Shown here: positions 6,366-17,284 of the stretch, piece by piece
Layout: the number at the start of each line of letters is the position of its first letter
How positions within the stretch are numbered: position 1 is the first letter of the stretch
DNA from: Alkalimonas collagenimarina
Lineage (GTDB): Bacteria; Pseudomonadota; Gammaproteobacteria; Enterobacterales; Alteromonadaceae
Direction of reading: 5' to 3'
DNA: 64,000 nucleotides
Assembly (NCBI RefSeq): GCF_030717845.1
Contig: NZ_JAUZVZ010000005.1
Span: 124,001 to 188,000 of the forward strand
Notes under the pieces: generated by a model
What the model was told of the DNA's origin: nothing
The model's database searches: none
Seen by the model: only the letters and a program-made list of their open reading frames with translations
Position numbers and translations under genes: made by a program

Positions 6366-8951
6366 TTAATTTATCAACTGCGTTTGCAGGGTGTACAGCA
6401 AATCCAGTGCCTGACGGGCGCTGAGTTCATCTGGGTTGATACTGCGTAATTGCTGCAATACCGGATGCTCCCCGGGCATTAAATCTAACTGTACCTGAGG
6501 TGTTGTGGGGCCAGGTTGGCCATCGGTTGATGTTCGATCCACTTGTTGCTCCAATTGCTGCAATTTTACTTTTGCTTGCTGGATCACTGCTTTAGGAACT
6601 CCGGCTAATTGGGCTACTTGCAAGCCAAAACTCTTACTGGCGGCGCCTTCTTGCATTTGATGCAAAAAGGCAATGGTATCGCCATGTTCGACGGCATCGA
6701 CATGCACATTAGCCAGACCTTCCAATTGTTCAGCCAATTGGGTCAGCTCAAAATAGTGGGTGGCGAATAAGGTCATGGCTTTTAATTGTCGTGCCAGATA
6801 GTCGGCACAAGCCCAGGCTAGCGATAAGCCGTCGTAGGTACTGGTGCCGCGGCCTATTTCATCCATCAGTACCAGGCTGTGCTCGGTGGCATGATGCAAA
6901 ATGGTGGCCGTTTCCGTCATTTCTACCATAAAGGTAGAGCGGCCAGAGGCCAAATCATCGGAGGCACCGACCCGGGTAAAAATACGATCAATTGGCCCAA
7001 TCAGAGCTTGCTCTGCCGGGACAAAACAGCCGATAGAAGCCATCAGTACAATTAACGCAGTCTGACGCATATAGGTGGATTTACCACCCATATTAGGGCC
7101 GGTGATCAACAACATACGACGCTTAGTGGATAGCTGCAATGGGTTGGCAATAAAAGGCTCGCTCATCACTTGCTCAACTACGGGATGACGGCCCTGTTCT
7201 ATCTGAATACCAATCTCAGTTTGTAGTTCTGGCCGATGATAGTTCAGTGCATCGGCCCGCTCAGCGAAGGTCGCCAGCACATCCATTTCAGCCAGCGCTG
7301 CGGCCAGCTGCTGCAGTTCGGCCAGTTGGGGTAAGATGGCATCGAATAGCTGATCATACAGTTGTTTTTCCAACGCCAGTGCTTTGCTCTGACTGCCCAG
7401 GACCTTGTCTTCGTATTCCTTTAATTCTGGAATAATAAAGCGTTCATTATTCTTTAAGGTTTGCCGCCGAATGTAATCTGCTGGCACTTTATGATCGGAA
7501 CCTCGACCAATTTCGATGTAATAGCCATGCACTCGGTTGAAGCCCACCTTCAGTGAGCTGATACCCGTCCGCTCACGTTCGCGCACTTCTAATTGCTGCA
7601 GATAGTCGGTGGCACCGGTGGCTAATGCACGCCAATGATCAAGTTCCTCATGGTAACCAGACGCAATCACACCGCCATCGCGGATCAGAACCGGAGGTTG
7701 CTCAACAATGGCTTGCTGCAGTAAATCGGCGATGCTTGGTATGGGCTGACTTTGCTGGCTGAGTTGCCGAAGTAACGGGCTTTGCCAGCTTGTGAGTAAG
7801 GGTTGTAATGAAGGCAATTGCTGTAAAGCCTGACGCAAGCGGGCAAAATCACGCGGCCGGGCAGAGCGAAGCGCCAGTCGGGCAATGACGCGCTCAATAT
7901 CGCCTATTTGTTTTAGCTGAGGCTGTAGCTCCGGGTAGTCCGGTTGCAATGCACTGACTGCATCCAGGCGCTGGTTGATCACCGCGTGCTGGCGAAGCGG
8001 AGCATGGATCCAACGTTGTAACAGTCTTGAGCCCATGGCGGTCTGAGTCTGATCCAACACCGATGCCAGCGTATGCTCATGGCCCCCTGCTAAGTTTTGT
8101 GTTAGCTCCAGATTGCGGCGGGTCGCTGCATCCAGCACCATAAAATGCTCATTTTGCTCTCGTGCAATCGCCCGGATGTGAGGCAACTGGCTGCGCTGGG
8201 TATCTTTCACATACTGCATTAGGCAACCGGCTGCCATCAGACCGATGGGGGCATCCTCAACGCCAAAACTAAGTAGATCCTGAGTGGCAAATTGTTGGCA
8301 CAGTTGGCGCTTGGCCGTATCCAGTTCAAATTCCCAGACTGGGCGGCGACGGCAACTGCATGAAGCCGGTAGCTGCTGTTGTAAGGGATAGTCTTCCGGG
8401 TACAACAGTTCCGCTGGTTCAAGCCGTTGAAGTAAAGCAAGCAGGTCGCTTTCTTGCTGCAGCTGGTTCAACATAAAGCGGCCGCTACTGATATCGAGCC
8501 AGGCGATACCGTAGGTGCCCTTGCTGTGGCTGACCGCACACAACAGGTGATCACGCCTTTCCTGCATCAAAGCTTCGTCGGTGACGGTGCCTGGCGTGAC
8601 GATACGAACTACTTTGCGATCGACTGGGCCCTTGCTGGTAGCTGGATCGCCTACCTGCTCACAAATGGCGACGGATTCTCCCAGCTGAACCAGACGCGCC
8701 AGATAGGATTCGACCGCATGGTAGGGCACACCAGCCATTGGGATCGGTTGGCCTGCACTTTGCCCCCGCTTGGTTAAGGATATATCCAGTAAGCTGGCGG
8801 CTCTTTTTGCATCATCAAAAAACAACTCATAGAAATCGCCCATACGATAAAACAATAAAATATCCGGGTGCTGACTTTTCAACCCAAGGTATTGTTGCAT
8901 CATCGGGGTGTGTGGACTGGCTTCTTGCCCAGAAGTGGTGTTGGACGGCAT
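6366..8951 (-). CDS. mutS: DNA mismatch repair ATPase MutS
   Basis: MutS binds mismatches and short loops and recruits MutL. The start is set at the ATG giving [20 protein letters not shown]. The frame is open further upstream, but the extra 37 residues have no match to the known N-terminus. The 861-residue product matches the family length (E. coli 853). Visible features are the mismatch-reading FYELF motif in [16 protein letters not shown] (about 35-50), the clamp and lever region, Walker [10 protein letters not shown] (about 620), the [14 protein letters not shown] Walker B/signature (about 695) and a C-terminal tail. It is divergent from pncC across a 32-base gap, so the two promoters must overlap neighbouring sequence. 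No frameshift is seen. Confidence 0.97.
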   Translation of the reverse strand: MPSNTTSGQEASPHTPMMQQYLGLKSQHPDILLFYRMGDFYELFFDDAKRAASLLDISLTKRGQSAGQPIPMAGVPYHAVESYLARLVQLGESVAICEQVGDPATSKGPVDRKVVRIVTPGTVTDEALMQERRDHLLCAVSHSKGTYGIAWLDISSGRFMLNQLQQESDLLALLQRLEPAELLYPEDYPLQQQLPASCSCRRRPVWEFELDTAKRQLCQQFATQDLLSFGVEDAPIGLMAAGCLMQYVKDTQRSQLPHIRAIAREQNEHFMVLDAATRRNLELTQNLAGGHEHTLASVLDQTQTAMGSRLLQRWIHAPLRQHAVINQRLDAVSALQPDYPELQPQLKQIGDIERVIARLALRSARPRDFARLRQALQQLPSLQPLLTSWQSPLLRQLSQQSQPIPSIADLLQQAIVEQPPVLIRDGGVIASGYHEELDHWRALATGATDYLQQLEVRERERTGISSLKVGFNRVHGYYIEIGRGSDHKVPADYIRRQTLKNNERFIIPELKEYEDKVLGSQSKALALEKQLYDQLFDAILPQLAELQQLAAALAEMDVLATFAERADALNYHRPELQTEIGIQIEQGRHPVVEQVMSEPFIANPLQLSTKRRMLLITGPNMGGKSTYMRQTALIVLMASIGCFVPAEQALIGPIDRIFTRVGASDDLASGRSTFMVEMTETATILHHATEHSLVLMDEIGRGTSTYDGLSLAWACADYLARQLKAMTLFATHYFELTQLAEQLEGLANVHVDAVEHGDTIAFLHQMQEGAASKSFGLQVAQLAGVPKAVIQQAKVKLQQLEQQVDRTSTDGQPGPTTPQVQLDLMPGEHPVLQQLRSINPDELSARQALDLLYTLQTQLIN

Positions 8952-8983
8952 AATGGTGTTAAATTCCCTACTATGGATTGCTG

Positions 8984-9484
8984 ATGACAGCCTTGGTCGA
9001 TACCATACAACTGGCGAGCGAGTTGGGCCAGCTCTTAATACAACAACAGCTGACGGTAACAACGGCTGAGTCCTGTACCGGTGGTGGTATTGCGTATCAC
9101 CTGACCGCAGTTCCCGGCAGCTCTGCGTATCTGGACCGCAGTTTTATTACCTATAGTAACAAATCCAAACAGCAATTATTAGCGGTACCACCGCAGACAT
9201 TGCAACAATTTGGCGCCGTTAGTCTGCAAACTGTGCAAGAGATGGCTGCGGGTGCCGCCAAGGCGGCGAGTGCCGATCTGGCGATCGCGGTCTCAGGCAT
9301 TGCCGGGCCGGGTGGGGGCAGTGAACACAAGCCGGTTGGAACCGTTTGTTTTGGCTTTTGGCTGAAGGGGGTTTGCACCAGCAATCAACTGCACTTTGAC
9401 GGGGACCGCACAGAAATCAGACAGCAATCGATCAATTTTGCTCTGCAGCAAAGCATTCGATTGTTGACAGCATCTGCAAACTAA
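8984..9484 (+). CDS. pncC: nicotinamide-nucleotide amidase PncC (CinA C-terminal family)
   Basis: This stand-alone 166-residue CinA C-terminal domain deamidates nicotinamide mononucleotide to the acid form in NAD recycling. The hallmark motifs are [18 protein letters not shown] (with the catalytic Ser), [11 protein letters not shown], and [20 protein letters not shown]. The ATG at 8984 is preferred over the TTG two codons earlier. Family length is about 160-165. The gene directly precedes recA, a conserved order in gammaproteobacteria, and its last bases contain the recA -35 box, so the recA promoter begins inside this gene. Confidence 0.93.
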   Translation: MTALVDTIQLASELGQLLIQQQLTVTTAESCTGGGIAYHLTAVPGSSAYLDRSFITYSNKSKQQLLAVPPQTLQQFGAVSLQTVQEMAAGAAKAASADLAIAVSGIAGPGGGSEHKPVGTVCFGFWLKGVCTSNQLHFDGDRTEIRQQSINFALQQSIRLLTASAN

Positions 9485-9504
9485 ACTACTGTATGCTCAT
9501 ACAG
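9464..9504 (+). promoter_or_regulatory. recA promoter with LexA (SOS) box
   Basis: The -35 TTGACA (9464-9469) lies 17 bases before a -10 TACTGT (9487-9492). A perfect CTGT-N8-ACAG LexA site at 9489-9504 overlaps the -10. This predicts repression by LexA and induction by DNA damage, as for recA generally. Confidence 0.92.
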
Positions 9505-9539
9505 TCATCAAGCCATCACTGAATTTTTCGGAGTCATCA

Positions 9540-10586
9540 ATGGACGACAATAAACAAAAAGCACTTACGGCTGCCTTAGGCCAAATTGAACGCCAGTTTG
9601 GCAAGGGCTCCATTATGCGGTTGGGCGATAGCACCGCCCTGGATATTGAATCGGTTTCCACCGGCTCACTGGGTTTGGATATCGCGTTAGGCATAGGCGG
9701 CTTGCCCTATGGTCGTATCGTTGAAATTTACGGGCCTGAGTCATCCGGTAAAACCACACTGACGTTGCAAGTGGTGGCAGAAGCGCAAAAGGCAGGTAAA
9801 ACCTGTGCTTTTATCGATGCGGAACATGCACTGGATCCGATTTATGCTTCGAAATTGGGTGTCGATGTCGATAATTTGCTTGTGTCTCAGCCAGATACCG
9901 GCGAGCAAGCGCTGGAAATTTGCGACATGCTGGTTCGGTCTGCGGCGGTTGATATCGTGATTGTCGACTCCGTCGCCGCCTTAACACCAAAAGCAGAAAT
10001 TGAAGGCGATATGGGCGACAGCCACATGGGTTTGCAAGCTCGATTAATGTCGCAAGCACTGCGTAAACTGACTGCAAATATTAAACGTTCCAATACCTTG
10101 TGTATTTTCATCAACCAGATCCGCATGAAAATTGGTGTGATGTTTGGTAATCCGGAAACCACCACCGGCGGTAATGCGCTGAAGTTCTATGCCTCGGTAC
10201 GGTTGGATATACGCCGTATTGGCTCGGTGAAAGATGGTGATGAAATTATCGGTAACGAAACCAGAGTTAAAGTGGTCAAGAACAAAGTGGCTCCACCCTT
10301 CAAGCAGGCTGAGTTCATCATCACCTATGGCCAGGGTATCAATAAGCAGGGCGAGTTGCTTGATTTAGGGGTACAGGAAAAACTGGTGGATAAAGCCGGT
10401 GCCTGGTATGCCTATCAGGGCAATAAAATTGGTCAGGGTAAAGCCAATGCGATGAAGTTTATGGTGGAAAACCCTGCAATGGCGACTGAGCTTGAAACTG
10501 AATTACGTAGCCGTTTATTGTTAAAACCTGAAAAAATGGTACGTCCAACGCCAGAAAAGGAAACAGAGCTACCGATTGAAGAGTAA
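9540..10586 (+). CDS. recA: recombinase RecA
   Basis: RecA forms filaments on single-stranded DNA, catalyses strand exchange and triggers LexA cleavage. The 348-residue product has Walker [10 protein letters not shown] at about 66-74, the MAW-equivalent loop regions, DNA-binding loop L1 around [18 protein letters not shown], loop L2 around [20 protein letters not shown], and an acidic C-terminal tail ending PIEE. Length and motifs are fully normal. Its own LexA-controlled promoter lies upstream and a strong terminator follows. recX is not next to it but 7.4 kb downstream, after an inserted methionine operon. Confidence 0.99.
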   Translation: MDDNKQKALTAALGQIERQFGKGSIMRLGDSTALDIESVSTGSLGLDIALGIGGLPYGRIVEIYGPESSGKTTLTLQVVAEAQKAGKTCAFIDAEHALDPIYASKLGVDVDNLLVSQPDTGEQALEICDMLVRSAAVDIVIVDSVAALTPKAEIEGDMGDSHMGLQARLMSQALRKLTANIKRSNTLCIFINQIRMKIGVMFGNPETTTGGNALKFYASVRLDIRRIGSVKDGDEIIGNETRVKVVKNKVAPPFKQAEFIITYGQGINKQGELLDLGVQEKLVDKAGAWYAYQGNKIGQGKANAMKFMVENPAMATELETELRSRLLLKPEKMVRPTPEKETELPIEE

Positions 10587-10635
10587 GCTCCACTTGTCTG
10601 ATAGATACACAGTCAATTGATCAATCATAAATAAT

Positions 10636-10663
10636 AAGTGCCAGCTTTCGAGCTGGCACTTTT
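10636..10663 (+). terminator. rho-independent terminator after recA
   Basis: AAGTGCCAGCT-TTCG-AGCTGGCACTT forms a perfect 11-bp stem with a UUCG loop, followed by T residues. It isolates recA from the methionine operon. Confidence 0.93.
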
Positions 10664-10741
10664 GTGTTGAGTGCTTGATGTCACTGCAGTGGTAAGCTGG
10701 ACTTTCCCATAGCATTCGTTATCGCTTTATTGTGATTCTAT

Positions 10742-10765
10742 AGACGTCTATACGTTTAGAAGTTG
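10742..10765 (+). promoter_or_regulatory. tandem MetJ operator (met boxes) upstream of metA
   Basis: Three consecutive 8-base units, AGACGTCT, ATACGTTT and AGAAGTTG, match the MetJ consensus AGACGTCT perfectly, moderately and weakly. A TTGACA that could be a -35 overlaps the third. MetJ with S-adenosylmethionine represses methionine genes through such tandem boxes, so the metA-metH operon is probably repressed when methionine is plentiful. Confidence 0.85.
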
Positions 10766-10823
10766 ACATTTTACCGGTTTTTACGCACACTTCGCACATT
10801 GTTTGTCCGGGAGCGGAGCAGTT

Positions 10824-11747
10824 ATGCCCATAAAAGTTGTTGATCAGTTGCCTGCTGTTGGCGCTTTATCGGCCGAAAATGTTTTCGTAATGACCGAGAG
10901 CCGGGCGGCCAGTCAGGATATCCGGCCACAGCGCATTGCCATTTTAAATTTAATGCCCGACAAGATCACCACCGAGATCCAGTTGTTACGCTTACTGGCC
11001 AATACCCCTTTGCAAGTGGATGTTGAATTACTGCGGCTCGATGATCATAAAAGTAAGCACACCCCTGAAAGCCATCTAAACTGTTTTTATCGTTATTTTT
11101 CTCAGGTAACGGCCGAAAAGTACGATGGGTTGATTATTACCGGTGCTCCTTTGGGGTTGGTAGACTATGCAGATGTCACCTATTGGGATCAGCTGGAAGG
11201 AATTTTGAGCTGGGCAGATAGCCATGTTACGTCAACCTTGTTTTTGTGCTGGGCGGCGCATGCAGGCTTGTATCATTATTACGGATTGCAGCGTGAAATA
11301 CGTGGCGAAAAGCTGTCGGGCGTCTATCCACAGCAGTTAACGCAGCCTTTATGCCCACTTGTCCGTGGCTTTGATGACCAGTTTTGGGTACCGCATTCAC
11401 GATATGCTCAAGTACCGAAGCAACGCTTTACCCAGCATGACGAGTTGCATATTCTGGCCGAGTCGGATCAGACCGGGCCTTATTTACTACAAAACAGCAG
11501 CGGCAGTCGTGTCTTCGTGACCGGGCATCCTGAGTATGATGTCAACACGCTGGCCGAGGAGTATCAACGGGATCTGGTGTCAGGTTTAACGCCAAAATTG
11601 CCAGAAAACTATTTTCCACACGATGATCCAAAGCAACAGCCGCTCAAGTTATGGCAAAGCCATGCCTTTTTGTTATTCAGTAACTGGTTGAATTATTATG
11701 TCTACCAGGCCACGCCTTTTGATATAGGTTTAATTGGACAGAAGTGA
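10824..11747 (+). CDS. metA: homoserine O-succinyltransferase MetA
   Basis: MetA activates homoserine with succinyl-CoA (some family members use acetyl-CoA), the first committed step of methionine synthesis. The start is the ATG giving [12 protein letters not shown], with GGAG upstream; the frame opens 21 bases earlier but the family starts here. The 307-residue product carries the acyl-accepting Cys at 142 in [11 protein letters not shown], the catalytic His and Glu in VTGHPEYD, and EKLSGVY. E. coli MetA is 309 aa. It sits behind a MetJ operator and 7 bases before the split methionine synthase, so one operon makes the precursor-activating and final enzymes of the pathway. Confidence 0.96.
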   Translation: MPIKVVDQLPAVGALSAENVFVMTESRAASQDIRPQRIAILNLMPDKITTEIQLLRLLANTPLQVDVELLRLDDHKSKHTPESHLNCFYRYFSQVTAEKYDGLIITGAPLGLVDYADVTYWDQLEGILSWADSHVTSTLFLCWAAHAGLYHYYGLQREIRGEKLSGVYPQQLTQPLCPLVRGFDDQFWVPHSRYAQVPKQRFTQHDELHILAESDQTGPYLLQNSSGSRVFVTGHPEYDVNTLAEEYQRDLVSGLTPKLPENYFPHDDPKQQPLKLWQSHAFLLFSNWLNYYVYQATPFDIGLIGQK

Positions 11748-11754
11748 GGTTGCA

Positions 11755-12822
11755 ATGAGTCAAGCCCGTTTAACTCCGGCACAGCTGCGGGAGCTGTTAC
11801 AGCAACGCATTTTGATCCTTGATGGTGCTATGGGAACCATGATTCAGGCGCATCAGTTTGATGAAGAAGACTATCGTGGTGCCGAGTTTGCCGATTGGCC
11901 GAGTGACCTAAAGGGCAATAATGATTTGCTGGCACTGACACAACCTGAGGTCATCAAAGACATCCATCGCCAATATTTGCTGGCGGGCGCCGATATTGTT
12001 GAAACCAATAGTTTTAATGCCACTACCATCGCGATGGCCGATTACCAGATGGAAGGCCTGTCGGCTCGTATTAATCGTGAGGCTGCCGCTTTAGCGCGTC
12101 AGGCCTGTGATGAAGTCACTGCAACAACACCTGAACGACCACGTTTTGTTGCTGGTGTGCTCGGCCCGACTAACAGAACCGCATCGATATCGCCCGATGT
12201 AAATGATCCTGGGTTTCGTAATGTCAGTTTTGATGAGTTGGTGTTGGCGTACAAAGAATCGACTCATGCGTTGGTTGAAGGTGGTGCCGATATTATTATG
12301 CTGGAAACCATCTTTGATACCTTGAATGCCAAAGCCGCTGCTTTTGCTGTATTAGAGGTATTTGACGAGTTGGGCTATGAGCTGCCAGTGATGATTTCTG
12401 GCACCATTACTGATGCCTCAGGCCGAACCTTATCGGGCCAGACCACCGAAGCCTTTTATCATTCAATGGCACATGTGCAGCCGGTTTGTTTCGGGCTAAA
12501 TTGCGCTTTGGGGCCAGATTTATTGAGGCCTTATGTCGAGGCGTTATCAACCGTATCTGAAGCCTATGTATCGGTACATCCAAATGCTGGCTTGCCCAAT
12601 GAATTTGGGGAGTACGACTTAGGTGCCGAAGAGATGGCGGCTGAAATTGCCGACTGGGCACGGCAGGGCTTTGTCAATATCGTGGGTGGCTGTTGTGGCA
12701 CCACACCTGAGCATATACGCACCATCGCTGAAGCGGTAGCTGGTGTGCAACCGCGACAACCAAAATCAGTCAGTCACCAGTTTAATCTGGCCGGCCTAGA
12801 AGCATTTTCTCCGGAGTGGTAA
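11755..12822 (+). CDS. metH: methionine synthase, homocysteine-binding subunit (split MetH, N-terminal part)
   Basis: This 355-residue protein is the homocysteine S-methyltransferase barrel of cobalamin-dependent methionine synthase, encoded alone. The zinc ligands that bind homocysteine are present: Cys250 in CFGLNCALG, and Cys313-Cys314 in [10 protein letters not shown], three positions off the E. coli numbering. The N-terminus has [11 protein letters not shown]. The start at 11755 has GAGG upstream. It ends SPEW at the point where single-chain MetH passes from the homocysteine to the pterin domain, and its TAA overlaps the ATG of the second part by one base. Similar two-gene MetH is known in other bacteria such as Burkholderia and Xanthomonas, so this is unlikely to be a sequencing error. 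Confidence 0.92.
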   Translation: MSQARLTPAQLRELLQQRILILDGAMGTMIQAHQFDEEDYRGAEFADWPSDLKGNNDLLALTQPEVIKDIHRQYLLAGADIVETNSFNATTIAMADYQMEGLSARINREAAALARQACDEVTATTPERPRFVAGVLGPTNRTASISPDVNDPGFRNVSFDELVLAYKESTHALVEGGADIIMLETIFDTLNAKAAAFAVLEVFDELGYELPVMISGTITDASGRTLSGQTTEAFYHSMAHVQPVCFGLNCALGPDLLRPYVEALSTVSEAYVSVHPNAGLPNEFGEYDLGAEEMAAEIADWARQGFVNIVGGCCGTTPEHIRTIAEAVAGVQPRQPKSVSHQFNLAGLEAFSPEW

Positions 12823-15446
12823 TGCAACAGCAAGCACGTTTTATCAATATTGGCGAACGAACCAATGTCACCGGTTCCGCTCGCTTTAAAAAGCTGATCC
12901 TCAATAGTGATTATGAGACGGCATTAGAGGTCGCCAAGCAACAAGTCGAAAATGGAGCTCAGATTATTGATATCAACATGGATGAAGCCATGTTGGATAG
13001 CAAAGCTGCGATGGTGCGCTTTTTGAACTTGTTGGCTGGAGAGCCTGATATTGCTCGTGTGCCGATCATGGTCGACTCTTCAAAATGGGAGGTGATAGAA
13101 GCAGCGCTCAAATGCATTCAGGGCAAAGCCATTGTTAACTCCATCTCGTTAAAAGAAGGCGAAGCCCAGTTTATTGAGCAGGCCAAACGAGTGCGTCGTT
13201 ATGGCGCTGCGGCCGTGGTGATGGCATTTGATGAAGTGGGTCAAGCCGATACGCAGCAGCGTAAAGTCGAAATTTGTCAGCGCGCTTATCACATCCTGGT
13301 GAATCAGGTTGGTTTCCCGCCGGAAGATATTATCTTTGATCCCAATATCTTCGCTGTAGCCACCGGCATTGAAGAACACAACAATTACGCCGTTGATTTT
13401 ATTGAAGCCTGCCGGGATATCAAGCGACTGTGCCCTTACGCCAAAATTTCTGGGGGTGTCTCTAATATTTCATTCTCGTTCCGTGGCAATGACCCAGTGC
13501 GCGAAGCCATGCATTCGGTATTTTTGTATTATGCCATTGCGGCTGGGTTGGATATGGGAATTGTTAACGCAGGCCAACTGGCGGTGTACGACGATATCCC
13601 TGATTTGCTGCGTGAGCGTGTTGAAGATGTCATTCTCAACCGGCGGGAAGATGCGACCGAGCGGCTGTTAGAAATCGCCCCCGAGTTTAAAGGCGATGGT
13701 AGTGTGGCAGAAAAGCAGGACGATGTCTGGCGCAGCTGGCCAGTCAATAAACGGCTGGAGCATGCCTTGGTCAAAGGCATTACCGATTTTATAGAACAGG
13801 ATACTGACGAAGCCAGACAACAAGCTGAAAAACCATTGCATGTCATTGAAGGGCCCTTGATGGACGGCATGAATGTGGTCGGTGATTTATTCGGTGAAGG
13901 AAAGATGTTCCTACCCCAAGTGGTGAAATCGGCCCGGGTAATGAAAAAAGCCGTGGCATTTTTACAGCCTTATATTGAGCAAGAGAAAAGTGGTGGCAGT
14001 GCACAGGGAAAAATTTTGCTGGCAACGGTGAAGGGCGACGTACATGACATCGGCAAAAATATTGTTGGAGTGGTCCTGCAATGCAACAACTTTGAAGTGA
14101 TTGATCTGGGCGTGATGGTGCCTTGCGCAAAGTTGCTGCAAATTGCTAAAGAGGAGCAAGTGGATGCGATTGGACTCTCTGGCTTGATCACGCCATCGCT
14201 GGATGAAATGGTGCATGTCGCTAAAGAGATGCAGCGACTGGATTTTACCGTGCCGCTATTAATTGGAGGTGCAACCACGTCGAAAGTGCATACCGCAGTC
14301 AAAATTGAGCCTCACTATCAGCACGGCGTAGTGTATGTGCCCAATGCGTCGCGCAGTGTGTCTGTGGTGCAGTCGCTGATTAGCAAAACCGGCAAAGCCG
14401 ATTACCTGACTCGCATTAAAACTGAATACGAAACGGCCCGTGAGCAGCATAAGCGCAGCCGGCCCGGTCAGACCATGTTGTCATTGGCACAAGCTCGCTC
14501 GAATGCCGTGCAGCTGGATCTAAGCAAAGTCGCGCCGCCTCCCAAGCAGCCTGGCGTGCATGTATGGCACGATGTGGATCTGCAACAGCTTAGGGACTAT
14601 ATCGATTGGACGCCTTTCTTTATGACCTGGCAGCTTTCTGGCAAGTATCCGGCTATTTTAAATCATGCTGAAGTCGGTATGGAAGCGCGGAAGTTGTTCA
14701 AGGATGCCAATGCTATGCTGGATCGCATGATTACCGAGCAGCGTGTTGCAGGCAAAGCAATTTTTGGTTTGTTTCCAGCCAACAGCGAGGGCGATGATAT
14801 TATCGTCTATACCGATGAAAGCCGAACGCAGGAACGCTGTCGCCTGCATCAACTTCGGCAGCAACTTCAGCTACGCAATAAGATCCCTAACAGCTGTCTG
14901 AGTGATTTTATTGCGCCTGTTGGAAGTGGAGTGGCAGACTACGTTGGAGCCTTTGCCGTCAGTACCGGCTTTGGAGCGGATGAGTTTGCGGCTGAATTTG
15001 TTGCAGAGCATGATGATTACAATAGCATTATGGTGAAAGCACTGGCCGATAGGCTGGCTGAAGCGCTGGCAGAATATCTGCATCTGAAAGTACGGCGTGA
15101 TTACTGGGGGTATGCGTCAGAGGAAACCCTTGAGAACGAACAGTTGATCCGTGAACTGTATCAGGGGATCCGGCCTGCACCAGGTTATCCTGCCTGTCCG
15201 GAGCACACTGAAAAAGAGACGTTATGGCAGTTGCTGGATGTTGAAACGAACATTGGCATGGAGTTAACTGAAAGCTTTGCCATGTGGCCGGGCGCTGCGG
15301 TCAGTGGTTGGTATCTGGCTCACCCTGACAGTAAGTACTTTGCCGTCAGTAAAATTGGTCAGGATCAACTGGAAGATTATGCCAAACGCAAAGGCTGGAC
15401 ACTGGCTCAGGCGGAAAGCTGGCTGGCGCCAAACCTTAATAACTGA
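12822..15446 (+). CDS. metH: methionine synthase, folate/cobalamin/activation subunit (split MetH, C-terminal part)
   Basis: This 874-residue protein holds the rest of MetH: a pterin-binding barrel ([16 protein letters not shown] ... [11 protein letters not shown]), a helical cap, the cobalamin domain with [10 protein letters not shown] (the cobalt-ligand His is about residue 408), [13 protein letters not shown] and IGGATTSK, and the AdoMet-binding reactivation domain ([30 protein letters not shown]). It transfers methyl from 5-methyltetrahydrofolate through cobalamin to homocysteine bound by the other subunit. The ATG at 12822 overlaps the previous stop as TAATG, with GGAG 5 bases upstream, implying translational coupling and equal synthesis. 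Combined length is close to single-chain MetH (1227 aa in E. coli). Confidence 0.94.
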   Translation: MQQQARFINIGERTNVTGSARFKKLILNSDYETALEVAKQQVENGAQIIDINMDEAMLDSKAAMVRFLNLLAGEPDIARVPIMVDSSKWEVIEAALKCIQGKAIVNSISLKEGEAQFIEQAKRVRRYGAAAVVMAFDEVGQADTQQRKVEICQRAYHILVNQVGFPPEDIIFDPNIFAVATGIEEHNNYAVDFIEACRDIKRLCPYAKISGGVSNISFSFRGNDPVREAMHSVFLYYAIAAGLDMGIVNAGQLAVYDDIPDLLRERVEDVILNRREDATERLLEIAPEFKGDGSVAEKQDDVWRSWPVNKRLEHALVKGITDFIEQDTDEARQQAEKPLHVIEGPLMDGMNVVGDLFGEGKMFLPQVVKSARVMKKAVAFLQPYIEQEKSGGSAQGKILLATVKGDVHDIGKNIVGVVLQCNNFEVIDLGVMVPCAKLLQIAKEEQVDAIGLSGLITPSLDEMVHVAKEMQRLDFTVPLLIGGATTSKVHTAVKIEPHYQHGVVYVPNASRSVSVVQSLISKTGKADYLTRIKTEYETAREQHKRSRPGQTMLSLAQARSNAVQLDLSKVAPPPKQPGVHVWHDVDLQQLRDYIDWTPFFMTWQLSGKYPAILNHAEVGMEARKLFKDANAMLDRMITEQRVAGKAIFGLFPANSEGDDIIVYTDESRTQERCRLHQLRQQLQLRNKIPNSCLSDFIAPVGSGVADYVGAFAVSTGFGADEFAAEFVAEHDDYNSIMVKALADRLAEALAEYLHLKVRRDYWGYASEETLENEQLIRELYQGIRPAPGYPACPEHTEKETLWQLLDVETNIGMELTESFAMWPGAAVSGWYLAHPDSKYFAVSKIGQDQLEDYAKRKGWTLAQAESWLAPNLNN

Positions 15447-15525
15447 TGCTATCAGGTAAAGGCAACGGTAAATGAGGTAAATAGCTGGCCCTGATGTCTT
15501 GCAACTTGCCCTGATCGTACAGGCG

Positions 15526-16218
15526 TTACCATGCCTGACTCAGTTGCTGTTGAAGTTGGGGCGATGTGGTATGGCGGCTAAAACCGAAATACACAGGGTT
15601 GTTATAAATGACCATCAGTTGCTGATAGTTGCGATCTTGCATGAGGCCTTGTTGTTGCCAATGGTATAGGGTCGTTTGATCTTCAAGCACTGCTTGTACA
15701 CGACCACTATCAAGCAAAGCCAGTTTATCCTCATGACTGCGTATTTCCACTAAGGTCGGTGAGAAAGCATCCTGCTCTATCAGTTGATGAAACTCTTCCC
15801 CATAATAGGCACCATTTAAAATCGCAATCATACTATGCAGTGGCCAGTTGGCTAATTCAGCTAAGGTTTGAACCGGAGGTACCTTACTTGGATCACCAAT
15901 CAAGACCACAGTCTCCATATGGTGAGGGCCAATAAAAATAAAATCGCTCATTCGTTCAGCCGAAACCGATAAATGCGTGACAACATCCAGTTGTCCTTGC
16001 GCAATGAGCTGTAAAGAGCGACGCCAAGGACTTTGTAAAATGGTCAACTCACAGCCTACTTCATCGGCTAAAGTTTGTATTAAGTCAATCGACAGCCCTT
16101 GCCAGCCTGATTCTGTCGGGTTTAGATGGGGAGGGAAATAACCATCGGCACCTAAGCGAAGTTGGCAACTGTAGGTGTAAAATGACCAGAACAATAGAAA
16201 CGAAACAACCAATTTCAT
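15526..16218 (-). CDS. periplasmic solute-binding-like protein (SBP family 3), probably truncated by a premature stop
   Basis: The first 18 residues form a signal peptide (MKLVVSFLLFWSFYTYSC), followed by a type-3 extracellular solute-binding domain: RLGADGYFPPH, GLSIDLIQTLADEVG, and GQLDVVTHLSVSAERM. The product is 230 aa and ends QLSQAW-stop. After the TAA the same frame continues for 29 codons (RLYDQGKLQDIRASYL...), which looks like the normal C-terminal helix of the family, and stops at 15436. A single C-to-T change of a Gln codon would explain this. Such small proteins without transporter genes may bind amino acids or act in sensing. It may be a fresh pseudogene or still fold without the last helix. 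Confidence 0.7.
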   Translation of the reverse strand: MKLVVSFLLFWSFYTYSCQLRLGADGYFPPHLNPTESGWQGLSIDLIQTLADEVGCELTILQSPWRRSLQLIAQGQLDVVTHLSVSAERMSDFIFIGPHHMETVVLIGDPSKVPPVQTLAELANWPLHSMIAILNGAYYGEEFHQLIEQDAFSPTLVEIRSHEDKLALLDSGRVQAVLEDQTTLYHWQQQGLMQDRNYQQLMVIYNNPVYFGFSRHTTSPQLQQQLSQAW

Positions 16219-16363
16219 AGCAGATTTCCACTAAAGTACTGTGTTGAGTATGGCTCATTTTTGGGAGGCATGAAAATAATCGCCTACAGAAAACCAGTTT
16301 CATGCCCGAACGCAATGATTGCAACTATACTAAAAAAGAGTTCACCATTAAGGGTTAGTAGTG

Positions 16364-17113
16364 ATGCGAGCTATTCTTGCTTTAAGCCTATGGTTGGTCA
16401 GCACCTATAGCGTAGCAGAGAACACGTTGACGGTGCTGGTTGGGATGGATAAACCACCTTACATTCAGCTACAGGATGGCACTGGCTTTGAATTGGAGCT
16501 TCTGAGAAAAGTGGCGCTGCATATGGGCTATGAGGCGGTATTTTTACATGTGCCCAATGCGCGGATCCGTTATTTGCTTGAACAGGGACATGGTGACGTT
16601 GCCACACTACAAAACGCCAGTGATTTTTCAATCGACTTGTTCTATTCCCTGCCATATATCCGCTATCAAAATGCCGTCATCACGCTACGACATCGCGAGT
16701 TCCAGATACAACACAGTCAGGATTTAGCTCGTTTGAGTGTTATCGGATTTCAAAATGCCAGTCATGTTTTAGGGCCGGACTTTGCTGAGATGGCGGAGGC
16801 GTCAAGGCGTTATCAGGAAACCACCAACCAGAAAACACAGGTGGATATGTTGTTGGCAAATCGGGTGGATGCGGCGGTAATGGATATCAACATTTTTCAC
16901 TATTTTCGTCGGGTTGCTGACGATAATCAACCAATCCAACTGCACAGCTTGTTTCCAGTCAGTGACTATCGGGCTGCCTTTCGGGAGCGTCGTTTACAGC
17001 AGGAATTCGATCAAGCGTTGGTGAAGGTTCAAAGAAATGAACACTACCGCCAGCTGCAATTGGAGTTTTTTGGCTCCGTTAACCAGCTGTCTCCATTACC
17101 TGCAACCCCCTAA
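16364..17113 (+). CDS. periplasmic solute-binding-like protein (SBP family 3)
   Basis: The 249-residue protein has a signal peptide (MRAILALSLWLVSTYSVA, cut near residue 19) and a type-3 solute-binding fold: LVGMDKPPYIQL, GTGFELELLRKVALHMGY, NARIRYLLEQGHGDVATLQ, and ANRVDAAVMDINIFHYF. The start ATG has AAGGG 9 bases upstream; a GTG one codon earlier is also possible. No permease or ATPase gene is nearby, so it is probably an orphan binding protein of the kind common in this order, with ligand unknown. It is divergent from the truncated relative, and both probably descend from the same family rather than a recent duplication, since the sequences differ widely. Confidence 0.8.
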   Translation: MRAILALSLWLVSTYSVAENTLTVLVGMDKPPYIQLQDGTGFELELLRKVALHMGYEAVFLHVPNARIRYLLEQGHGDVATLQNASDFSIDLFYSLPYIRYQNAVITLRHREFQIQHSQDLARLSVIGFQNASHVLGPDFAEMAEASRRYQETTNQKTQVDMLLANRVDAAVMDINIFHYFRRVADDNQPIQLHSLFPVSDYRAAFRERRLQQEFDQALVKVQRNEHYRQLQLEFFGSVNQLSPLPATP

Positions 17114-17284
17114 TGCGCATACTTTGCTTGTCTTTAAATCCTTACCAAACCCCGGAAGCTTTGAAGCTAACATCTTAAGGTTACTTGGATATACTTTTCC
17201 AGTATCATATGGCAAAAGTTATATTTAAGCCTAGCTACTGAAGCCGATGTTGTCAGGTAAAAGGGCTTTGACTAAGGACACGCT

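Noticed and set aside
8952-9062. N-terminal 37-residue extension of MutS
   Set aside because: The extension has no similarity to MutS and would overlap the start of divergent pncC.
12816-12830. Frameshift breaking metH
   Set aside because: The break lies at a domain boundary, a good ribosome site precedes the second ATG, both halves keep all key residues, and split MetH exists in other bacteria.
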